From positions 62,001-126,000 of the forward strand of contig JAHHHL010000013.1 in assembly GCA_019359375.1 (NCBI GenBank): 64,000 nucleotides of DNA, read 5' to 3'. This stretch comes from Lyngbya sp. HA4199-MV5 (GTDB lineage: Bacteria > Cyanobacteriota > Cyanobacteriia > Leptolyngbyales > Leptolyngbyaceae). Positions 26,643 through 36,314 of this stretch are shown piece after piece. A program made the translations under genes and the position numbers. The notes under the pieces were generated by a model. The model had not been told where the DNA came from. It ran no database searches and saw only the letters and a program-made list of their open reading frames with translations. Each line of letters begins with the position of its first letter. The first letter of the stretch is position 1.

Positions 26643-27100
26643 GCCGTCTTAAACAATCCCAAATGCGTGTCTCTACTTAAGACAATAGCAACCATCCGCT
26701 GGCAAAAACACACTCTGAAGGCGCGATCGCGTTCAATTCTCGCTTGAGTGTAAGAAAGCTATTTGGTGGGCGTGGGGTAGGAACAGATTTCATGCTCAAG
26801 GAGCCGGAAAGAGCAGCGATCGCTCGATTATCACATTCAACCGTTTGATGACTAAGTTATTGGCTCAGCGGCGATCGTACAATGTAGAACTTTTCTGCCG
26901 ATTCACCCATTCGGAAGGCTATACGAAAACTTTCCGTATAAACAATAGTTGTGCAGATCAATCTATCGGTTGGGGTAGTAGTTGAAAGGTTATCTGTTAG
27001 CTGCAAATGTCTCAGGAATTTCTCATGAAGGTGATGGGAAATTTTAACGTTAGTGCTTGAATCATGGAGGAAAATGTAAAAGCCTTAACTGAAAATTGCT
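26643..27100. other. Gap between Hsp70-like and GNAT genes
   Basis: 460 bases holding the divergent promoter regions. AT-rich sequence and several HIP1-like sites are seen, but no family A-D repeat and no convincing gene. A 20-codon ORF at 27064 overlaps the GNAT start and is probably chance. Confidence 0.4.
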
Positions 27101-27580
27101 ATGGTTCGATTGACCACACCCAATGACACAAAAGCATTACTTGCTTTGGCAGAGGCGACAGGACTTTTCGAGTCAAATCAAATTGAAGAACTCGCTCAAC
27201 TGCTCAATCAGCATTTCAGTAACGAAACAGACAGCCAAGGGGTATGGCTGACCGACTACGATAATGAGCCAGTGGGTGTTGCCTACGTTGCGCCAGAACG
27301 GATGACGGATGGGACATGGAATCTTTATCTGATTGCTATTCATCCTGACCACCAAAAACAGGGGCGCGGAGCGGTGTTGTTGCGATACGTCGAGCAAATG
27401 CTCGCTGGGCGCGGTGAGCGTGTGCTACTGGTGGAAACGTCTGGAACGAGCGACTTTGAATACGTCCGCGCATTTTACCGCAACAATGGTTACGCAGAGG
27501 AAGCAAGAATTCGCGATTTCTACACAGATGGAGTCGATAAAATTGTCTTTCGCAAGTTATTAGGAAGTACTGCTGCATAA
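27101..27580 (+). CDS. GNAT family N-acetyltransferase
   Basis: 159 residues. The acetyl-CoA binding motif is HPDHQKQGRGAVLLRYVEQML (Q/RxxGxG/A), preceded by the beta strand WNLYLIAI and followed by RVLLVETSGTSDFEYVRAFYRNNGY and a C-terminal FRKLL. The substrate cannot be told from sequence. It stands alone between repeats. Confidence 0.82.
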   Translation: MVRLTTPNDTKALLALAEATGLFESNQIEELAQLLNQHFSNETDSQGVWLTDYDNEPVGVAYVAPERMTDGTWNLYLIAIHPDHQKQGRGAVLLRYVEQMLAGRGERVLLVETSGTSDFEYVRAFYRNNGYAEEARIRDFYTDGVDKIVFRKLLGSTAA

Positions 27581-27669
27581 CAATCCCGTTGCACGCCGAC
27601 CGTATACAAGTTGGTTGCTGAGTATGAGAGGCTGATTGACTGGCAAAACTCTCAAAATCCCGATTCTTG

Positions 27670-27795
27670 CGTAGGTTAGGTAAAGCCGTTCCGGCATACC
27701 AGAGAAGTGCTAGCGTAACTCAACAAGATCAAGGCTGCTATTGGGTTTCACGATGTACTGCTACGCAGAAGCAAGCTACAACCCAACCTACAAAA
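27670..27795. repeat. Decayed palindromic repeat with GTAGGTTGGGTT-type arms
   Basis: GCGTAGGTTAGGTAAAGC on the left and GCTACAACCCAACCTAC on the right are imperfect inverse copies, and the inner sequence (TTGGGTTTCACGATG) resembles the hairpin core of family B copies 2 and 3. The family B ends are missing. Confidence 0.5.
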
Positions 27796-27829
27796 AAGAT
27801 TTGTCAGTCAACCAGGTACGAGAGGTTAC

Positions 27830-27956
27830 TAGGAGCTGTCATCAATTACGATTACATATCAATTGCAGCGAGAATTCCAGCCCCTAGCCGTGTGTTGGGA
27901 TGGGCGCGATCAGGCTGATACCGCAAGGTTTTGGAGCTAATTGATGACGCGCCTTA
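27830..27956 (-). mobile_element. MITE-like element, family A copy 3
   Basis: Flanked by TA on both sides; ends are GGAGCTGTCATCAATTACG and AGCTAATTGATGACGCGCC. Inverse orientation to copy 2. Internal sequence is diverged but in the same order (CAGCCCCTAGCCGTGTGTTGGGA, GGCTGATACCGCAAGG). Confidence 0.75.
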
Positions 27957-28059
27957 GCAGCGGCGGGTGAACGGGATTGTTAGTACGATCGCTCCTAGCA
28001 ATTCATGCTGTAATCAGCTATTGCAGTAAAATTGAGCTAATGTAACAGAAAATCGCCTC

Positions 28060-28266
28060 ATGGATCTGACGATCGAGCTTGAGCAAGAAGATGACGGACG
28101 TTGGATTGCAGAAATTCTCAATCTACCCGGCGTGCTTGCCTATGGGGATAGCCAAGAAGATGCTATGGCAAGAGTGAAGGCATTGGCATTTCGCGTCTTA
28201 GCTGAGCAAATTGAAAATGGCGAGGAGTCATCTAAACTTGAACGCGTTGCTTTTCTTGCCGCATGA
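28060..28266 (+). CDS. hicB: HicB-type antitoxin
   Basis: 68 residues with the HicB partial RNase-H-like fold: LTIELEQEDDGRWIAEILNLPGVLAYGDSQEDA. It is shorter than HicB proteins that carry a DNA-binding domain. The stop overlaps the start of hicA by 4 bases (ATGA). It should neutralise the neighbouring HicA. Confidence 0.8.
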   Translation: MDLTIELEQEDDGRWIAEILNLPGVLAYGDSQEDAMARVKALAFRVLAEQIENGEESSKLERVAFLAA

Positions 28267-28478
28267 GTCAGTGGAAAGCAACCAAAGCGAGGCGAGTGCT
28301 GTCAGCTTTATTACGCGTCGGCTGGACTGTGAAGCGGGAAACGGGCGGTTCACATAAAGTTTTGTCGCGTTCTGGTTGGGCAGATGTTGTGTTTGCGTTC
28401 CACGATGGCGAAGAGGTTGGACCCAAAATGCTGGCGCGGATTGCGAAACGTACTGGGCTGAAACCAGAAGATTTATAG
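28263..28478 (+). CDS. hicA: HicA-type mRNA interferase toxin
   Basis: 71 residues of dsRBD-like fold: VLSALLRVGWTVKRETGGSHKVLSRSGW, with the catalytic His in GSHK. It cleaves mRNA when not bound by HicB. The gene order here, antitoxin before toxin, is the reverse of the commonest hicAB order. Confidence 0.82.
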   Translation: MSQWKATKARRVLSALLRVGWTVKRETGGSHKVLSRSGWADVVFAFHDGEEVGPKMLARIAKRTGLKPEDL

Positions 28479-28592
28479 CCAGTTCCTATCGAATGATCAG
28501 CAATGCGATCACCTGTGTAGTGAACAAACCGCAGGATACACCTGGAGGTTCAATGTCAGACTATCCTAGAAAAGCTGATGTGACGAACCGCA

Positions 28593-30947
28593 ATGCTGAA
28601 CATTTCTCAACTGCTGGCAGACGAGCTTGACCTCAAACCATTTCAGGTGAGCAACGCGCTCGAACTTTTTGCCGAAGGGTCAACGGTGCCGTTTATCGCT
28701 CGTTACCGCAAAGAGCGCACGGGTGAGATGGATGAAACCCAGTTGCGGGATCTGTCCGATCGCTACACCTACCTGACCGAACTGGAAGAGCGGAAGAAAG
28801 CCATCCTGGAGTCGATCGCCCAGCAGGACAAACTCACGCCCGAACTGGAAGCCAAAATTACGGCGTGCTTGCAGAAAAACGAACTCGAAGATCTCTACTT
28901 GCCCTGTCGTCCCAAGCGCCGCACCCGCGCCACGATCGCCCGTGAGAAAGGACTAGAACCGCTGGCAGCCTTCATCAAAACGCTCAACACCCCAACGGCT
29001 GCACCTGCTAATCTGACAGCCGAAGCTGCGAAGTACATTTCCATAGAAAAAGGGGTGACAACGGTGGAAGATGCGTTGAAAGGAGCATCCGATATTCTGG
29101 CGGAAGAAGTGGCAGAGAAGGCGAACCTCCGGGCGTATTTGCGCGAATACTTCATGGCAGACGGGGTGTTAACCTCCAAAGTGAAGGGAGACCATCCCGA
29201 AGGGTCTACCAAGTTTGAGATGTATCGCAGCTATCAGGCAAAGGTAAAGGCGATCGCGTCCCACAACCTGCTGGCGCTGTATCGAGGTGAGGACGAAGGA
29301 ATCTTGGATGTCGAATTGACCTTTGATGAAGACTCTGTTCTTTCCTCTTTGGAAGCTCAAGAACTACACGCCAAACAGCGGGAAATTCGTGCGTTTTATC
29401 GTGACCTGCTCAAAGATGCGTTCCATCGGTTGATGAAAAACTCTCTGATTACAGAAGTCCGCGCCGCCAAGAAAGTGGAAGCCGATGTGGAATCCATCAG
29501 CACCTTTGAGGCGAACTTACGGGAACTATTGCTGTCTGCTCCGGCTGGCATGAAGCCTACACTGGCGATCGACCCTGGTTTCCGCACAGGTTGTAAAGTT
29601 GCTGTGCTGGATCAAACAGGCAAGTTTCTGGAATACCAAACCATCTTTCCCCACCAGGCGGCAGGACAACGGGTACAGGCAGGCAAAACACTTTCCACAT
29701 TAATTGAACGCTATCAGGTGGAACTAATTGCGATCGGCAACGGCACGGCAGGACGGGAGACCGATGAATTTGTCACCGAAGTGTTGCAATCCTTGGAACG
29801 CAAACCCATCAAAGTGATGGTGAATGAATCCGGTGCATCCATTTATTCTGCCAGTCCAGTGGCGATCGCCGAATTTCCTGATCAAGACATCACGGTGCGC
29901 GGTGCCATCAGCATTGGTCGTCGGCTGCAAGATCCATTGGCAGAACTGGTGAAAATCGATCCCAAGTCGATCGGCGTAGGGCAGTATCAGCATGATGTGG
30001 ATCAGAAGTTGCTGAAAAAGAAGCTGGATGAAACGGTGGAAAGCTGCGTGAACTATGTGGGTGTGGATCTCAACATGGCTTCTAAAGAACTACTCACGTT
30101 TGTTTCGGGCATTACGCCCACCATTGCCAATAATATTGTTGCCTATCGCAATGAGAATGGTGCCTTTGGCGATCGGCGGCAGTTGCTCAAAGTCCCCAAA
30201 CTGGGACCCAAAGCCTTTGAGCAAGCAGCGGGCTTCTTGCGGATTCGGAATGGCAAAAATCCACTAGACAATACAGCCGTTCATCCCGAAAGCTACAAGG
30301 TGGTGGAAACCATTGCCACAGATCTCAGCGTTCCCCTGACCCAAATCACGCAAGTAGCAGAGCGATTGAAGAAGACCGATTTGAAGAAATATACAACGGA
30401 GGCGATCGGCGAACCCACGTTACGAGACATTCTCGCCGAACTGGAAAAACCGGGACGCGATCCTCGCGCAGAATTCAAATATGCCACCTTCAAAGAGGGC
30501 GTGAAGGAAATGTCTGATCTTGCGGTGGGGATGGAATTGGAAGGCATTGTCACAAACGTGGCAAACTTTGGTGCTTTTGTGGATATTGGGGTGCATCAAG
30601 ATGGGTTGGTGCATGTCTCGCAACTCGCCGATCGCTTCGTCAGCGACCCCAAACAAATTGTGAAAGTCGGTCAGGTGGTGAAGGTGCGCGTGCTGGAAGT
30701 GAACGAAAAACTCAAGCGCATCAGTCTTTCCATGCGTGCCAATTCGTCTAATGAGCAAGCGCAGAATCAAGCCAGGTCTAATCCATCAGCAGCCAATCCA
30801 TCAGCAACCAATCCATCATCCACACCGAAACCATCGCCTAAAGTGAATCCATCGCCCAAAGTCAATCCATCACAGCCCAAAGCTGCTACTGAAACGAAAC
30901 CCGCAACGCTAGATGATCTGAAGGCGAAGTTTGGCAAGAAACGGTAG
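28593..30947 (+). CDS. tex: Tex family RNA-binding transcription accessory protein
   Basis: 784 residues with the Tex layout: N-terminal helical domain (NISQLLADELDLKPFQV, ARYRKERTGEMDETQLRDL), a YqgF-like RNase-H fold (LAIDPGFRTGCKVAVLD, AIGNGTAGRETDEF), HhH segments (VSGITPTIANNIVAYRNENGAF, AFEQAAGFLRI) and an S1 domain near 650-715 (GIVTNVANFGAFVDIGVHQDGLVH). The last ~60 residues are a Ser/Pro/Asn-rich repeat tail (PSAANPSATNPS, PSPKVNPSPKV) not typical of Tex. Roles in transcription and RNA handling are known for the family. Confidence 0.95.
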   Translation: MLNISQLLADELDLKPFQVSNALELFAEGSTVPFIARYRKERTGEMDETQLRDLSDRYTYLTELEERKKAILESIAQQDKLTPELEAKITACLQKNELEDLYLPCRPKRRTRATIAREKGLEPLAAFIKTLNTPTAAPANLTAEAAKYISIEKGVTTVEDALKGASDILAEEVAEKANLRAYLREYFMADGVLTSKVKGDHPEGSTKFEMYRSYQAKVKAIASHNLLALYRGEDEGILDVELTFDEDSVLSSLEAQELHAKQREIRAFYRDLLKDAFHRLMKNSLITEVRAAKKVEADVESISTFEANLRELLLSAPAGMKPTLAIDPGFRTGCKVAVLDQTGKFLEYQTIFPHQAAGQRVQAGKTLSTLIERYQVELIAIGNGTAGRETDEFVTEVLQSLERKPIKVMVNESGASIYSASPVAIAEFPDQDITVRGAISIGRRLQDPLAELVKIDPKSIGVGQYQHDVDQKLLKKKLDETVESCVNYVGVDLNMASKELLTFVSGITPTIANNIVAYRNENGAFGDRRQLLKVPKLGPKAFEQAAGFLRIRNGKNPLDNTAVHPESYKVVETIATDLSVPLTQITQVAERLKKTDLKKYTTEAIGEPTLRDILAELEKPGRDPRAEFKYATFKEGVKEMSDLAVGMELEGIVTNVANFGAFVDIGVHQDGLVHVSQLADRFVSDPKQIVKVGQVVKVRVLEVNEKLKRISLSMRANSSNEQAQNQARSNPSAANPSATNPSSTPKPSPKVNPSPKVNPSQPKAATETKPATLDDLKAKFGKKR

Positions 30948-31024
30948 GAGGGGCGATCGCGCATCATTGCCTGACGATGGATAAACAGAAACAAGGTTGT
31001 TTAAGTTTGTCTATTAGATGAAAA

Positions 31025-31648
31025 CTACACTTCAGTCATTGCAATGATTTGAGCGATCGCCAACTCTAACTGCGGAAAGGTTGGAGAGGTAATAGGGGTT
31101 TCTCCTTGATATCGCTGCGCCTGGTATTCACCCTCAATGAGGTGATTAATGGTGATAGTGGGTTGCTTGGGAGAGCCGATGTACTGAACCCCTCCTAGCC
31201 CTGCATAATCGACAATCCAATACTCCTCAACTCCTAACGTTTCATATTCATTGAGTTTGATGCGGTAGTCGTCTCGCCAATTGGTACTGACAACCTCAAT
31301 GACCAAAGGTGGTGGAATGTAGGCGGCAGCAGAGGCAGAGCTTTGACGCATTCTGTCCCATTCTTCTTTGGCAAAGACCACAATGTCGGCTTTACGACTC
31401 GATTCATTTTCACCAGGAGCAGGGTTCAACCGAACTTGCTTACTCTGGCGGGGAACGTAAGGGAGGTTTAAGGATTGGCAGTGGTCAATCAGGAGGCGGC
31501 ATAGCCCATCGACGACATCCTCATGTTTCGCGGTGGGTTCGCTGAGGGGCATGGCAACTCCATTGACTAGCTCGAATGACCTGCCGGAGCCGTCATCCCA
31601 GTTGAGAAATGCCTCGAAGGTGAGGTTTTTTTGGACGATCGCAACCAT
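31025..31648 (-). CDS. Uma2 family (DUF820) predicted nuclease
   Basis: 207 residues. The Uma2 pattern is clear: FELVNGVAMPLSEPTAKHEDVV near the start, KADIVVFAKEEWDRM, PPLVIEVVSTNWRDD with the catalytic Glu, and YRIKLNEYETLGVEEYWIVDY. This is a PD-(D/E)xK-fold family much expanded in cyanobacteria and without a settled biological role. Confidence 0.88.
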   Translation of the reverse strand: MVAIVQKNLTFEAFLNWDDGSGRSFELVNGVAMPLSEPTAKHEDVVDGLCRLLIDHCQSLNLPYVPRQSKQVRLNPAPGENESSRKADIVVFAKEEWDRMRQSSASAAAYIPPPLVIEVVSTNWRDDYRIKLNEYETLGVEEYWIVDYAGLGGVQYIGSPKQPTITINHLIEGEYQAQRYQGETPITSPTFPQLELAIAQIIAMTEV

Positions 31649-31855
31649 TGCTACTGACCTCTGGCACAGATTAGCTCTCTGTTGTCTGTTTCTAGCTTAA
31701 AACAATTCGCCCTGCTCCACGGCTTCTGGCTCTGTCGCTCCTGATTTTTACCCGTTGCCTTCTGCCCTTTCCCTTTTGCCTTTTTCCTGAAGATGTGGTT
31801 GCAGAGGTGCAAGCTAAGCTCCTGCCGTTGCTTCTGTAAAAGCATTTCTAAACAG

Positions 31856-31986
31856 CTTAGGAACAAGAATTAAATAACATCGACTTTTGTAGGTTGGGTT
31901 GAGTCCGCGAAACCCAACATTTGCGAGGGTGTTGGGTTTCATGCTTCAACCCAACCTACGCAAGTTATTTAATTCACGATCCTTAG
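31856..31986. mobile_element. MITE-like element, family B copy 3
   Basis: Ends CTTAGGAACAAGAATTAAAT and TTATTTAATTCACGATCCTT, each preceded or followed by TA-containing sequence. The inner hairpin has arms GTAGGTTGGGTTGAG / CAACCCAACCTACG. It is the most symmetrical family B copy and fills the gap between the Uma2 and histidine kinase genes together with low-complexity sequence. Confidence 0.8.
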
Positions 31987-32011
31987 ACGGTGTTCCATCA
32001 TCACGATCGCC

Positions 32012-33307
32012 TCATCCCTGGGACGATCGCTCTCCAGTTGGTAGCGAAACCTTAAACGTGGTGCCTGTTTCAACGCTGCTTTCTACAGATAGATCGCCGC
32101 CATGCTGATCGACCGCTTGCTTCACAAACGCCAGACCCAAGCCGATTCCAGCCGTATGTACCGTGTTCTCCAGGCGATAGAACGGCTCAAAGAGTTTAGC
32201 TTGCTGCTCTGGAGGAATGTAGGTGCCTGCGTTATGCACACTGAAGCAAATACGATCGTGCTCACAGTGCAGCATGACCCGTACTGTCGTGCCTTCAGGT
32301 GAATAGGTGACTGCGTTAGAAAGGAGGCGATCGAGCATTTGCTGCACCAGCACGCTATCGACACAAGCAGCATCACAGGCTCCACTACTGTTGATGGTGA
32401 TGGCATGGTGATCGTGGTCATGGTCTCGTTGTTTTTGCAGCCGCTCGGCACATAGCGCTTCTAAATTCATCGGTGCAGGGTTAAAGGCGGCAGGATCAGA
32501 CTCCGCCTCGGCATAGAGCAGCACATCGTTGATGAGGGCGTTCATTCGCCAGATTGCCTGGTGAATGCGATCGAAATAGGTTTGCTGTCTGGTGTCGATC
32601 TCCCCCTTTGCTGCGCTGTAACGAACCAGCAGCTCTAGCGCGATCAGAATGGTTGTCATGGGCGTTCGCAGTTCATGCGATACCACCTGAACAAAGGTTG
32701 CACGCAGGTCATCTACTCCTGCTTGGGTCGCGGAGGCACTTTGATTAGCGCATGCCTGCTTGAGTTCGGTGATGTCTCGCACCAGCCAGCGCCAACCTGT
32801 TAGCGTGCCCTGAGCCGATCGCATGGCTGACGTAGTGATCACCACCGGAAATTCGCCACCCTGGCGGGATTTAAACCGAAAATCCCAATTGCGTTGCGGT
32901 GGCGCTGCTTCTAAACGGCTGAAGTAGGTGAGAAACGCTCGGCGATCGGCTTCTGCGACCAAAATTGACAGGGGTTTGTTGACCAAAAACGTTTGCATCA
33001 TGCCAAATAAGCTGGCGGCTGACTGGTTTGCTTCTCGAATCACCCCCTGCTCATCTGTGACAAGGTAGCCATCGGGGGCAAAGTCAAAGAGTTCTTGATA
33101 GCGCTGCCGCTGTTGTTCTAGAGTTTGCCGCGTAACGAGCACTTCCTCGTACTGCTGCTCGACTTCTTCCAGGACGACAGCAAGTTCTTCCAGCACGGTC
33201 GAGAGTAACGTCGGTTGGGTGAGAAACTCTTCCGCATGGCGCGACAGAACTTCGACTCGGTGCTGGGCGTTGTGTAGCTTGCTTCCCATCGCTTCGATGT
33301 TGTTCAT
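32012..33307 (-). CDS. PAS-domain sensor histidine kinase
   Basis: 431 residues: N-terminal coiled coil (VLEELAVVLEEVEQQYEEV), a PAS domain (~75-185, LFDFAPDGYLVTDEQGVIREAN), HisKA with the phospho-His in VVSHELRTPMTTIL, and an ATPase domain with N box LLSNAVTYSPEG and G box GIGLGLAFVKQAVDQHGG. No transmembrane segment, so it is cytoplasmic. It overlaps the upstream CheR gene by 4 bases (ATGA) and is most likely made together with it. No response regulator is adjacent. Confidence 0.9.
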   Translation of the reverse strand: MNNIEAMGSKLHNAQHRVEVLSRHAEEFLTQPTLLSTVLEELAVVLEEVEQQYEEVLVTRQTLEQQRQRYQELFDFAPDGYLVTDEQGVIREANQSAASLFGMMQTFLVNKPLSILVAEADRRAFLTYFSRLEAAPPQRNWDFRFKSRQGGEFPVVITTSAMRSAQGTLTGWRWLVRDITELKQACANQSASATQAGVDDLRATFVQVVSHELRTPMTTILIALELLVRYSAAKGEIDTRQQTYFDRIHQAIWRMNALINDVLLYAEAESDPAAFNPAPMNLEALCAERLQKQRDHDHDHHAITINSSGACDAACVDSVLVQQMLDRLLSNAVTYSPEGTTVRVMLHCEHDRICFSVHNAGTYIPPEQQAKLFEPFYRLENTVHTAGIGLGLAFVKQAVDQHGGDLSVESSVETGTTFKVSLPTGERSSQG

Positions 33308-35148
33308 ATGCTCACGTCTTCCATGATGAGAATCACCCCTTGATGGACACGCTTAGCGCCAATCAGGGGATGGCAGGCGACACGACAACGAAACGATCGC
33401 CCCCGTCGGTTGACCGCTTCAACGTTCGCTTCCAGGGACTCGGTTCCTGCGATACTGCGCTGGATCGTTTCGCGCAGTTGGTCAACGGGTAAGCCAATTT
33501 CCAGGTTAAAAAAGGGCTGTCCTGTGACTTCTTCGGCGCGTAGCCCCCACAGGTCTTCGGTTTGCTTGTTCCAGCTCAGAATGTTGCACTGGTTATCGAT
33601 CACCACCACACCTGAGCTGATGCTGGCAAGGATGGATTGGAGAAACGCGTTTAACTGGCTGGCTTGCTCGGTTTGCTTGAGCAGTTCGTCGTTGATGGCT
33701 TGCAGTTCGGTGTTGGTAGACTGGAGTTCTTCATTCATGGTCTCCAGTTCTTCGTTGGTCGATTGCAGTTCTTCGTTCGTGGTTTCGAGTTCCTCGTTGG
33801 TCGATTGCAGTTCTTCATTCGTGGTTTCGAGTTCTTCGTTGCTCGACTGGAGTTCTTCATTCGCCGTTTCAAGTTCCTGGCTCGATCGCTGGAGTTCGGC
33901 TTGCAGCGTATGATAGAGACCCACATCTATAAAACTGATGCTCATACCCAGCCGATCGCCATCCGCCTGGAGCGGGATAAATTGCACATCAAAGTATTGC
34001 ACGATGCCATCTGGCAAGAAGCGAGCCACATCTCTCACCGTGAGCGTTTGCCCATCGCCGTATGCCTGTTCTATGCGTGCCCGTAGTTCTAAGGGACGGT
34101 AGGAAAGTTCTAGATCTTGCAGCGGACTCCCCAGATCGCGATCGTGCAGCCCAAACAGCGATCGTGCCAGGATATTGGCTAGCACCAGCTTACCGTCGCG
34201 ATCGACGATGATTTGTGCGGTGGGTGCCGTATCAAACGCCTGCTCCCGCAACTGTACATATGCCGACAGTTGACTGCTGACGACAGCATTCACAGTCTGA
34301 GACGATCCTAAAAGGTGATCGCGGGGACTAGACACAAGCACCTTGGCGAAGATGCGGTATGGGAGACTGATGGGTGTAAACAGGTCGGTATGGGTCAGCA
34401 GCATTTCTGCCTTGCCCAAAAAGAGTACTCCAGTATTGCTCAGGGCAAAGTGCAGCCGCGACAAAATGCGAGACTGCGCCTCGGCGTTGAAATACATCAA
34501 TGTGTTGCGGCAGACCAGCAAATCTAGCCGCGAAATGGGCGCATCTTGCATCAGGTCATGGCGACCAAAGATCACGACACGCCGTAGTTCTGCCCGAAAG
34601 GTGTAGCGATCGCCGCTCGGCTCAAAATAACTATCTCGGAGTCCATTGGGCAGAGTCTCCAAATCATGACTGCTGTAGGTCGCTTGCCGAGCCTGCTGCA
34701 ACGCGTCTTCATCAATATCGGTAGCATAAATTTTGACGCGCTGCCGAAAGTCGTTGGCACCGAGCAATTCAGTCAGCATCATTGCCAGAGTATATGCCTC
34801 TTCGCCAGAGGCACAGCCCACAATCCAAACGCGAATCGGTTCATTGGCAGGCTTTGCCCTCAGCAGCGCGGGCAATACTTGCTCTTGCAGATAAGTCCAG
34901 GCAGCCGTATCTCGGAAAAAACTTGTGACGTTGATTAGGATGGTATTGAAGAGGCTGACAAATTCCTCTGGATGCACTTCCAGATAATCGATGTAATCTC
35001 CATAGGTCGTGACGCTTCTAAAGTGCATTTGCTTTTGCACACGTCGCTGAAAGCTCGATCGTTTATAGCCTGAAAAGTCAAAGCCCCGCGATTGCTTTAG
35101 ATACTCCAGCAACGCTTCAAACGCCTTATCATCATCGTCTGGATTCAC
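33304..35148 (-). CDS. CheR-type methyltransferase with PAS domains and a central heptad repeat
   Basis: 614 residues. Residues 1-270 are CheR: FDFSGYKRSSFQRRVQKQM, LINVTSFFRD, VWIVGCASGEEAYTLAMM (SAM binding), YATDIDEDAL and LDLLVCRNTLMYF. A PAS domain follows, then a repetitive coiled coil (ELQSSNEELETTNEELQS and on) and a second PAS domain. In many bacteria CheB, CheR, this coiled coil, PAS and kinase are one polypeptide; here they are split into three genes. Likely targets are receptor glutamates or a partner in signalling, but no MCP gene is in the window. Confidence 0.92.
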   Translation of the reverse strand: MNPDDDDKAFEALLEYLKQSRGFDFSGYKRSSFQRRVQKQMHFRSVTTYGDYIDYLEVHPEEFVSLFNTILINVTSFFRDTAAWTYLQEQVLPALLRAKPANEPIRVWIVGCASGEEAYTLAMMLTELLGANDFRQRVKIYATDIDEDALQQARQATYSSHDLETLPNGLRDSYFEPSGDRYTFRAELRRVVIFGRHDLMQDAPISRLDLLVCRNTLMYFNAEAQSRILSRLHFALSNTGVLFLGKAEMLLTHTDLFTPISLPYRIFAKVLVSSPRDHLLGSSQTVNAVVSSQLSAYVQLREQAFDTAPTAQIIVDRDGKLVLANILARSLFGLHDRDLGSPLQDLELSYRPLELRARIEQAYGDGQTLTVRDVARFLPDGIVQYFDVQFIPLQADGDRLGMSISFIDVGLYHTLQAELQRSSQELETANEELQSSNEELETTNEELQSTNEELETTNEELQSTNEELETMNEELQSTNTELQAINDELLKQTEQASQLNAFLQSILASISSGVVVIDNQCNILSWNKQTEDLWGLRAEEVTGQPFFNLEIGLPVDQLRETIQRSIAGTESLEANVEAVNRRGRSFRCRVACHPLIGAKRVHQGVILIMEDVSI

Positions 35149-35629
35149 ATGTTTGGGAAGATAAACGGTTGGCGAGATAAACGGGTGGCGAGATAAACAG
35201 TTGGGGAGATCAAGGAGAATAGGGAGATAATTGAGTCCCGTTCGGTAAAAGCACTGGAGGTAAATGCCGCACGAGCCCCAATGTTTCTCTTAAAGGTACC
35301 ATCAGTAAACGCTCCCAGAAGGGCAACCTATCTTAAGCAGTCATAGTTCAATTTCATCTTACTGTAGCGTAAATGAATGTTCATGCCTGTGTAGCAGGTA
35401 GCAACAATCTGTTGCGTGTCTTGACCTACTTTCTACCGCTTTAGTACAGTTGCGAAAAGGCAGAAGGCAGAGGGCAGAGGGCAGAAGGGAAAACATCACC
35501 TGTCAGCGCTTTGAGCCTAACGTTGCGTCCTAACTAACCTGCGTACTGCTATAAAACCTCAGCCTTTGTGCCGCACTCAAACGAGAACTGCTCTATGAGC
35601 AAAAACAGCGGCTCATCCGACATGCTTGA
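35149..35629. other. Gap between cheB-like and cheR-like genes
   Basis: 480 bases. Near-tandem GAGATAAACGG and GGGAGATAA... units at 35155-35230, and the purine repeat GGCAGAAGGCAGAGGGCAG at 35459-35488. The intervening part is AT-rich and may hold the promoter for the CheR-kinase pair. No gene seen. Confidence 0.45.
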
Positions 35630-36241
35630 CTAAGGCGTGTGCTCAACGAGTGCGATCAGCTTCGTGGAGATTTCAGCCAGCGGCAGCACAAAATCAACCA
35701 CACCCGTCCGCATGGCAGCATTCGGCATCCCAAAGTATTCCGCCGTCGCTTCATCTTGAGCGATGACCAGCCCACCATGCTGTTTGATCGCTCGCACACC
35801 CAGCGCGCCATCTTTGCCCGTGCCCGTCAAGACGACCGCGATCGCTCGTTCACCATAACTGGCGGCTACAGACTCAAACAGGCGATCGGCAGAGGGACGC
35901 ACAAAATTGGTTCGCTCGGACTGCGTAAGGGCAAAGGTGCCGTCTGGCTTGACTAACGTATGGTAATTGGGTGGTGCAATATAGATCACGCTGGGGCAGA
36001 GGCGATCGTTCTGGTGCGCCTGCTGCACTGGTAAAGCCGTCCGCCGCTTAAGAATCTCCACCATGAGCGATCGATGATTGGGATCGAGATGCTGCACCAC
36101 AACCGTTGCGGCTGGAAAGTTAGGCGGCAACCCCGCAAGCACCTTGGACAAGGCTTGCAGACCTCCAGCAGAAGCGGTTAGCGCCACAATCTTCAATGCC
36201 ACTGGTTGGGGTTGATTCGCATCATCAGCGGCAACAGCCAC
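35630..36241 (-). CDS. CheB-type methylesterase catalytic domain protein
   Basis: 203 residues comprising only the catalytic domain. Ser in TASAGGLQAL, His in VVVQHLDPNHRS and Asp in VVLTGTGKDGALGVRAI form the triad, and YIAPPNYH is also conserved. The receiver domain that controls CheB in chemotaxis is absent, so activity would be constitutive or controlled by partners. It is upstream of, and co-directional with, the CheR-PAS and kinase genes. Confidence 0.9.
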   Translation of the reverse strand: MAVAADDANQPQPVALKIVALTASAGGLQALSKVLAGLPPNFPAATVVVQHLDPNHRSLMVEILKRRTALPVQQAHQNDRLCPSVIYIAPPNYHTLVKPDGTFALTQSERTNFVRPSADRLFESVAASYGERAIAVVLTGTGKDGALGVRAIKQHGGLVIAQDEATAEYFGMPNAAMRTGVVDFVLPLAEISTKLIALVEHTP

Positions 36242-36314
36242 AGGTACTCACTCCACAGGGGTTAAGAAGCCGATTTTGGGAGCGACAGTCCCACCCATCC
36301 CCGAAACTTGCCCG

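Noticed and set aside
27064-27126. 20-codon leader peptide before the GNAT gene
   Set aside because: It overlaps the GNAT start, has no clear ribosome-binding site and no attenuator-like structure.
31651-31866. 71-residue ORF upstream of the Uma2 gene
   Set aside because: It is formed mainly by AAAGGGAAAAGGC-type repeats and the family B end; composition is not protein-like.
33664-34086. 140-residue plus-strand ORF opposite the CheR coiled coil
   Set aside because: Created by the periodic codons of the NEELQSTNEELETT repeat on the other strand.
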